DNA of 11,736 nt from an uncultured Verrucomicrobiota bacterium (GTDB lineage Bacteria; Verrucomicrobiota; Verrucomicrobiia; Limisphaerales; UBA9464), in the NCBI GenBank assembly GCA_903864375.1, contig CAIPFS010000669.1, positions 1-11,736 on the forward strand, written 5' to 3'. Position 1 is the stretch's first letter; each line of letters opens with the position of its first letter. Positions 7,312 to 11,736 of this stretch are shown here, piece after piece. The notes under the pieces are model-generated. The model saw only the letters and a list, made by a program, of their open reading frames with translations. It ran no database searches and had not been told where the DNA came from. Position numbers and translations under genes: made by a program.

Positions 7312-7746
7312 TCAGCGAAAGGCCATCCCATCCAGAAGCAACTGCGGGGCGGGTTGGGTCTCCAGAGGGTTGACGCTGAATTCGCCTGCCTCGACCGCAT
7401 CGCGCCACTGATGGACCAGGGTCAGAACATCCCGAAGCTCCAATCCTCCGTGGACCTGCGGGTAGAGGGACAGATTGGCCTCCGCCAGGCGGAAAAGAGC
7501 CACTGCCGGACGCAAACGCCCCTTCTGAAGATGAACATAGGCACCGGCCAACTGAATGAGACCCTTGAAAAAGGCATAATTGGGAGCGGTCTTGCCGCCC
7601 GCCAGCCACAACTGTTCCAGGACGTCGTGCGCCTCAAAGAACAGCTGTCGATTGAAGCAGACAAAGTAACCGAGGTAGTGGGGGTCGTACCCACTGGCGG
7701 GAAGATCGGCCAGCAATTCAGCGATGCGCGGGGACTTCTTGCTCAA
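7312..7746 (-). CDS. DUF309 domain protein
   Basis: This protein of about 144 residues carries the DUF309 signature. The core is DPHYLGYFVCFNRQLFFEAHDVLEQLWL (about 21-48), with the conserved FFEAHDVLEQLW, followed by FKGLIQLAGAYVHLQKGRLRPAVALF (60-85). The family is helical and uncharacterised, and is common in PVC bacteria, cyanobacteria and archaea. The start is uncertain: TTG at 7746 gives a family-like N-terminus (SKKSPRIAELL), and TTG at 7770 is another option. The frame stays open to 8037, but that part runs antisense to the ispA start and has no family similarity. The methyltransferase gene lies downstream on the same strand after 278 bp, and ispA is divergent upstream. Confidence 0.8.
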   Translation of the reverse strand: MSKKSPRIAELLADLPASGYDPHYLGYFVCFNRQLFFEAHDVLEQLWLAGGKTAPNYAFFKGLIQLAGAYVHLQKGRLRPAVALFRLAEANLSLYPQVHGGLELRDVLTLVHQWRDAVEAGEFSVNPLETQPAPQLLLDGMAFR

Positions 7747-7936
7747 GAAGATGACCGTAAAACAGCACAACCTGAACCGAAAAGACTTATCCGGCCAGTT
7801 GGCCAGTGAATCGACCACGGGCGACCGACATTGCGATGGAGCAACAACAGCGCGCCTTTCCGCCATTTCCAACGGTTGGTGGTTCCGGGATGAACCTGGG
7901 GACCTCAAACCAAGCCATCCCCTGTGGTTCTGGCTT

Positions 7937-7976
7937 GGCCATCGGGCGAAATCTTGATCAGGATGGGCCGATGGCC
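7937..7976 (+). promoter_or_regulatory. Inverted repeat enclosing the ispA ribosome binding site and start codon
   Basis: GGCCATCGG (7937-7945) is perfectly complementary to CCGATGGCC (7968-7976). The ATG of ispA (7971-7973) lies within the 3' arm, and the purine-rich ribosome binding region (AGGATGGG) lies in the 22-nt loop. In the mRNA this could form a hairpin that hides the start codon. On the DNA it could be an operator. Neither role is proven. Confidence 0.35.
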
Positions 7977-8867
7977 CCGTCATCCTTCGACCTTTCCCAA
8001 TGGCTGACCGACAAAACCAGCCGGGTGGACCGTTCACTTCATCAACTGATGCCCAAAGCCTCAGCCAAGCCGGCGACCATCCATCAGGCGATGCGCTATT
8101 CCATCTTTGCCGGTGGAAAGCGGATGCGTCCGGCTCTGGTCCTTGCGGCCGCTGAAGCCTGTGGCGGAACGGATGAACCCGCGCTTCCGCTGGCGTGCGC
8201 GGTCGAGTGCATCCACACCTATTCGTTGATCCACGACGACCTTCCGGCCATGGATGACGACGATTTTCGCCGGGGAAAACCGACCAACCACAAGGTCTAC
8301 GGGGAAGGCATCGCCGTTCTGGCGGGCGACGCGCTTCTGACTCTCGCCTTCGAAATGGTTGCCGGTGCCAAGAGCTGGCCGCGCTATTCCCACCGGGATC
8401 TGATTCTTGAACTGGCGGTCGCCAGCGGTTCGCGCCAACTGATTGCCGGCCAGGTGGCCGATCTTGAAGCCGAAGGCCAGGATATCCCGGTGTCTCAACT
8501 GCGTTACATCCATGAGCGCAAGACCAGCGCCCTGCTGTGTGCCTCGGTGCGATTCGGAGGCATGAGCGCCAACTGCACCCCCAAGCAACTGGCCGCCCTC
8601 ACCGATTTTGGAACCCATGTCGGACTCGCTTTCCAGGTGATCGACGACATCCTTGACGTCACGCAGTCCTCCGCAGTTCTCGGAAAAACGGCCGGGAAGG
8701 ATGTCGACGCGCAAAAGGCCACCTATCCCCGGCTGGTGGGACTGGAGAAATCGAAAAAGATCGCCGCTGACCTGACCCGGAAGGCGTTTGCTTCGCTCGA
8801 TGTTTTCAAGGGTCGGGCCACCGCCCTCGAAGCGCTGGCTCGCTACCTTCTCGAGCGGGACAGATAG
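7971..8867 (+). CDS. ispA: Farnesyl/geranylgeranyl diphosphate synthase, IspA type
   Basis: This is a trans-prenyl diphosphate synthase condensing IPP with allylic diphosphates, in the cytoplasmic isoprenoid pathway. It has 298 residues, close to the E. coli IspA length. Key motifs are GGKRMRP (48-54), the first Asp-rich motif DDLPAMDDDD (89-98) with its two-residue insertion typical of bacterial FPP and GGPP synthases, GDALLTLAFE (119-128), RQLIAGQVADL (155-165), KTSALLCASVR (184-194) and the second Asp-rich motif DDILD (225-229), followed by GKTAGKD (238-244). The Tyr-Ser just before the first Asp-rich motif (YSLIHDD) is as in E. coli IspA, favouring farnesyl diphosphate as product. The start ATG at 7971 is supported by AGG about 8 bases upstream and by family length. 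The upstream open frame from GTG at 7806 is unlike the family. The stop TAG lies 15 bp from the convergent M28 gene. Confidence 0.92.
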   Translation: MAPSSFDLSQWLTDKTSRVDRSLHQLMPKASAKPATIHQAMRYSIFAGGKRMRPALVLAAAEACGGTDEPALPLACAVECIHTYSLIHDDLPAMDDDDFRRGKPTNHKVYGEGIAVLAGDALLTLAFEMVAGAKSWPRYSHRDLILELAVASGSRQLIAGQVADLEAEGQDIPVSQLRYIHERKTSALLCASVRFGGMSANCTPKQLAALTDFGTHVGLAFQVIDDILDVTQSSAVLGKTAGKDVDAQKATYPRLVGLEKSKKIAADLTRKAFASLDVFKGRATALEALARYLLERDR

Positions 8868-8882
8868 GGAGGGTGTCGCTGA

Positions 8883-10829
8883 TTACCGGGGCAACCGGTC
8901 CGGCAAATCGGCGAGCAGGTAGGTCATGACGGCCAGCGTGCCCCCGACCTGCTGCAGATCGGACGGATCGACCTTATCGACCGTGTCGGCTGGGGTGTGA
9001 TGGTACCAGAAGTAGTGATTCGGCTTCAGTCGGAGTCCCAGTTGGGGAACGCCGCCCTCGATCAGGGGGGCGATGTCCGTCTCGCCGGCCCCCAGCGCGA
9101 ACTCTCCTGCACCGTTCAAGGTCGCCAGGAATTGGGTGATGGAACGGATCACCCGTCCGCCGGCTTCACTGCCGGTAAAGCCATAACCCGAGGGAGAAAA
9201 CACCCCGCTATCGGATTCGATGGCCGCGACATGAGTGGCCAGTTCCTCCCGATGGGCATCGCGGTAGCCCCTGGCGCCGGCGGTGCCGTTTTCCTCGTTG
9301 GTCCACAGGACCAGCCGGATGGTTCTCCGCGGTTGGATGCCCAGTTTCTTGATGGCCCTGAGGACCTCCCAGGCCGCTATGCAATTACCACCGTCGTCCT
9401 GAGCTCCCTGGCCAACATCCCACGAATCGATATGACCGCCAACGACCACCACCTCCTCCGGATGTTCCCGACCCCGGATTTCGGCAATGACATTGCGCGA
9501 AGGGGTCGGCGATTCGGAATGGTCCGCCAGTTTCAGCCGAATGACCGGACGTTCTCCCCGGGCCTGCCACCGGGCCAGGCGGGCGGAGTCCTCGGGGGCG
9601 AGGGCTCCATGGGGAATGCTGGGGAAATTGGTATCGTAGGCCATCATCCCCGTATGGGGTGATTTCAAGGAAAACGGCGTCACGCTCCGGATCAGACTGG
9701 CCACCGCACCGGCTTTGGCCGCCTCGGCCGCACCAGAATATCGGTAACGGACGGTGGTTCCATAATCGGTATAGGGTGCCTCAAACACCACGATGCGGCC
9801 CCGGGCTTCGCTCGACCGTTCCTGCAATTCGGCAAAATTGGTCACGACCAGAACCGGTGCCGTGATCCCTTCCGGGGGAGTGGCAATCGTTCCACCCAAC
9901 CCGAGAACCACCAGTTTCTCCAGACGCGGCGCCAGCATCTCGGCGGATTCCTCCCCCCGCACCCAATGGGGAATCGTCACCGTCTCGCCATGAACATTAT
10001 CGAGTCCATCGGCCTTCATCTGGGCGAGGAGCCAGTCGATGGCAGCCTCGAGATTCGTGCTTCCGGAAAACCGGGGGCCGAATTGATCGCACATTTGGGC
10101 GAGGTGATCATAGGCCGACGACGAGTTGGTCATCGCCGCAAAGATTCGGGTGGCAGTGGCCTGGAGATCGGGGGGGATCGGTGGGCTGGCAGGAATTGCG
10201 GCACTGGTCGATCGGGCTTCGGGAGCTGCGTCGAGCGTTCGAAAGCGGATGTTGCGGAGTTCCGAGGTGGTATTCCAGGCGGCGATGCCGAGGGGTTTGC
10301 TGAGTTCAATTTCGCCCGGTCGCAAGCTGACCTTGACCCCGCGAATGTCGGCCTGAATGACCAACTCTCCATCGATGGCTGCCTCCAGGCGATTGGTCGT
10401 CACCGTCAGTCGGAGGCGATACCAGCGATCGGTTTCAAATCGGCGGTACTTGGTGGTGGCGTTGTGGGAGGCATCGGCGCCGTCCAGGCTGGAGATCCCG
10501 ACCACCGCCCCACCCCAGCCTCCAACGATCCAGGAAGCAAACGAATCGCCCACCGGAAATGTCAGGCCACAAAAGAAGTCAAGACCGGAAGTCCGCCGGG
10601 CCTCCAGTTCGATTTCATAGTCCGAAGTGGGGACGGTATTGGTGAAATGGACTCCGGTCAGGATTCCCTGGTGGAGAACCAGGGCTCCATCCACGATCTC
10701 CACCTCGCCGGCACCGCCAAACGGAGTGGGTGCCCATCCCGCCAGCGTCTTGCCGTCGAATAACGGACGCCAGTCCCCACCCCGGGCCACCACCAGCAGG
10801 AACCATCCGAGCCACCAGAATCGTTTCAT
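8883..10829 (-). CDS. Secreted DUF1080-like domain fused to an M28 metallopeptidase
   Basis: The product has 648 residues with a signal peptide at about 1-17 (MKRFWWLGWFLLVVA). Residues about 19-198 resemble the DUF1080/3-keto-disaccharide hydrolase concanavalin-like fold: WRPLFDGKTLAGW at the start, DYEIELEARRT, and IAAWNTTSELRNIRFR at the end. A Pro/Ala/Ser linker (205-220) joins it to an M28 di-zinc aminopeptidase/carboxypeptidase-Q-like domain (about 225-645), with a PA-like insert (about 300-440). Candidate metal and catalytic residues are His466 in GGHIDSWD, Asp478 in AQDDGGN, Glu512/Glu513 in TNEENG, Asp540 in ESDSG and His611 in YHHTPADT. The set is complete, so the enzyme should be active on peptides. 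The ATG at 10829 precedes the signal peptide; the frame runs open to 10898 without one. The gene is convergent with ispA and divergent from the fuconate dehydratase gene. Confidence 0.88.
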   Translation of the reverse strand: MKRFWWLGWFLLVVARGGDWRPLFDGKTLAGWAPTPFGGAGEVEIVDGALVLHQGILTGVHFTNTVPTSDYEIELEARRTSGLDFFCGLTFPVGDSFASWIVGGWGGAVVGISSLDGADASHNATTKYRRFETDRWYRLRLTVTTNRLEAAIDGELVIQADIRGVKVSLRPGEIELSKPLGIAAWNTTSELRNIRFRTLDAAPEARSTSAAIPASPPIPPDLQATATRIFAAMTNSSSAYDHLAQMCDQFGPRFSGSTNLEAAIDWLLAQMKADGLDNVHGETVTIPHWVRGEESAEMLAPRLEKLVVLGLGGTIATPPEGITAPVLVVTNFAELQERSSEARGRIVVFEAPYTDYGTTVRYRYSGAAEAAKAGAVASLIRSVTPFSLKSPHTGMMAYDTNFPSIPHGALAPEDSARLARWQARGERPVIRLKLADHSESPTPSRNVIAEIRGREHPEEVVVVGGHIDSWDVGQGAQDDGGNCIAAWEVLRAIKKLGIQPRRTIRLVLWTNEENGTAGARGYRDAHREELATHVAAIESDSGVFSPSGYGFTGSEAGGRVIRSITQFLATLNGAGEFALGAGETDIAPLIEGGVPQLGLRLKPNHYFWYHHTPADTVDKVDPSDLQQVGGTLAVMTYLLADLPDRLPR

Positions 10830-10865
10830 GCCGGAAAGGTGAGCAGGATTCTGGAATTTGGCGAC

Positions 10866-10897
10866 TGCGTTTCGGTCTCTATTCCCTCCGAAACGCA
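10866..10897. promoter_or_regulatory. Perfect 10-bp inverted repeat, candidate operator in divergent promoter region
   Basis: TGCGTTTCGG (10866-10875) is the exact reverse complement of CCGAAACGCA (10888-10897), with a 12-bp spacer. The arm centres are 22 bp apart, about two helical turns. It lies in the 87-bp gap between the M28 gene (start 10829) and the fuconate dehydratase gene (start 10917), where a dimeric regulator controlling both would be expected. The AAACG half-site is like those of LacI-type regulators, but the regulator is unknown. A transcript hairpin is an alternative. Confidence 0.45.
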
Positions 10898-10916
10898 TCC
10901 ATGTCAGGGTTGACCC

Positions 10917-11736
10917 ATGCCCTGCGTGACACGCCTCAGCATTGAAGACATTCGCTTCCCCACCTCGCGCGAAAAAGACGGGTCGGATGCGATGAACCCG
11001 GATCCGGACTATTCAGCCGCCTATGTCGTGCTGCACACCGATGATGGGCGGGAGGGACATGGCCTGAGCTTCACCATCGGACGGGGAAACGAGGTGGTCT
11101 TGAGCGCCATCCGGGCGCATGAACATCTGGTGGTCGGGCGAAGCCTCGAGAATTTTTCGGCGAACCCCGGGGCAGAGTGGCGGCACCTGACCAATGATTC
11201 CCAATTGCGCTGGATTGGTCCGGACAAGGGGGCCATGCACCTGGCATTGGGAGCCATCGTCAACGCCTGGTGGGACCTGTATGCCAAGGCGGAGGGAGTC
11301 CCGCTGTGGCGGTTGCTGGCCAACATGTCGGCCGAGGAATTGGTGCGATGCGTCGATTTTCGCTACCTGACCGACGCCCTGACCCCGGATCAGGCCCTGG
11401 CCCTCCTTCGCCGTGTCGAACCCGGAAAGCAGGAACGCATCGCCCGACTCGAAGCTGAGGGGTATCCGGCCTACACCACCAGTGCCGGGTGGCTCGGTTA
11501 CCCCGACGACAAGATTCGACGGCTTTGCCAGGAGGCGGTGGCGGAGGGCTGGAACCACATCAAGGTGAAGGTGGGACGGGACCTGGCGGATGATCGTCGG
11601 CGCCTCGCCATCATTCGGGAGGAGATCGGCTGGGACCGAAAGCTCATGGTGGATGCCAACCAGGTTTGGGAAGTGCCTCAGGCCATTTCCTGGATGAAGG
11701 AACTGGCGGAGTTCAAACCCTGGTGGATCGAGGAAC
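10917..11736 (+). CDS. L-fuconate dehydratase (enolase superfamily), partial
   Basis: This enzyme dehydrates L-fuconate to 2-keto-3-deoxy-L-fuconate in L-fucose degradation. The first 273 residues are present and the gene runs off the right edge. The sequence closely follows the human ENOSF1 and Xanthomonas FucD pattern: IEDIRFPTS (9-17), DAMNPDPDYSAAYVVLHTD (24-42), QLRWIGPDKGAMHLALGAIVNAWWDLYAK (96-124), CVDFRYLTD (145-153), YPAYTTSAGWLGYPDD (183-198), the catalytic lysine motif HIKVKVG (214-220; Lys216 and Lys218) and the metal ligand segment VDANQVW (Asp246), ending at WIEE (Glu272). The ATG at 10917 has AGGG 7 bases upstream. It is divergent from the M28 gene, with a 10-bp inverted repeat in the shared promoter region. 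The remainder, including the third metal ligand and the catalytic His, lies beyond the window. Confidence 0.93.
   Translation, partial: MPCVTRLSIEDIRFPTSREKDGSDAMNPDPDYSAAYVVLHTDDGREGHGLSFTIGRGNEVVLSAIRAHEHLVVGRSLENFSANPGAEWRHLTNDSQLRWIGPDKGAMHLALGAIVNAWWDLYAKAEGVPLWRLLANMSAEELVRCVDFRYLTDALTPDQALALLRRVEPGKQERIARLEAEGYPAYTTSAGWLGYPDDKIRRLCQEAVAEGWNHIKVKVGRDLADDRRRLAIIREEIGWDRKLMVDANQVWEVPQAISWMKELAEFKPWWIEE

Noticed and set aside
7806..7970. N-terminal extension of ispA from GTG at 7806
   Set aside because: The extra 55 residues are unlike any prenyl synthase start. The ATG at 7971 has a ribosome binding site and gives the normal family length.
7747..8037. Long N-terminal extension of the DUF309 frame
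   Set aside because: It runs antisense to the ispA start, is rich in Arg, Pro and Trp as expected for a GC-rich shadow, and has no family similarity.
9966..10763. 265-codon plus-strand open frame
   Set aside because: It is antisense to the M28 gene, whose motifs are unambiguous, and has no recognisable domain.
11013..11558. 181-codon minus-strand open frame
   Set aside because: It is antisense to the strongly conserved L-fuconate dehydratase.

Overview
The window is GC-rich chromosomal DNA, probably from a member of the PVC superphylum and most likely Verrucomicrobiota. This assignment is inferred from the gene types and is not proven. The supporting genes are a secreted right-handed beta-helix protein, a DUF1080-plus-M28 secreted hydrolase, a DUF5009/HGSNAT-type membrane protein, a BFN-domain protein next to holA, a DUF309 protein and an L-fuconate dehydratase. 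Start codons are often GTG or TTG and Shine-Dalgarno signals are weak. No tRNA, rRNA, CRISPR array or insertion sequence was seen.

Layout. Positions 1-4844 (minus strand) read, in transcription order: a DUF5009-type membrane acyltransferase relative (4844-3588), a BFN-domain protein (3524-3066), the DNA polymerase III delta subunit holA (3066-1897) and a secreted beta-helix protein (from 1890, running off the left edge). The last three are tightly packed: the BFN stop and the holA start share a TGATG, and the beta-helix gene starts 6 bases after the holA stop. Divergent from this block on the plus strand are a 57-residue single-pass membrane protein (4982-5155) and an RsuA-type pseudouridine synthase (5170-5877). 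A 319-bp gene-free gap (5878-6196) separates rsuA from a convergent DNA methyltransferase (7033-6197). This gap holds a strong hairpin and three 9-bp CCTCTGNGN tandem units. Upstream of the methyltransferase on the same strand is a DUF309 gene (about 7746-7312), divergent from ispA, a farnesyl/geranylgeranyl diphosphate synthase (7971-8867). The ispA gene converges, with a 15-bp gap, on a large secreted DUF1080-M28 protein (10829-8883). That gene is divergent from a right-edge partial L-fuconate dehydratase (10917 onward).

The most notable observations are as follows. (1) holA carries an in-frame TGA at codon 52, although the reading frame on both sides is intact and delta-like; the only usable downstream start would lose the clamp-binding segment. 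(2) A perfect 10-bp inverted repeat sits between the divergent M28 and fuconate dehydratase genes. (3) A perfect 9-bp inverted repeat places the ispA start codon in a hairpin arm. (4) A carbohydrate-type domain is fused to an M28 peptidase. (5) A beta-class DNA methyltransferase has no visible restriction partner. I saw no convincing multi-gene novel system. The genes serve replication, ribosome modification, isoprenoid synthesis and polysaccharide or fucose use, and look like a mosaic of housekeeping and saprophytic functions.
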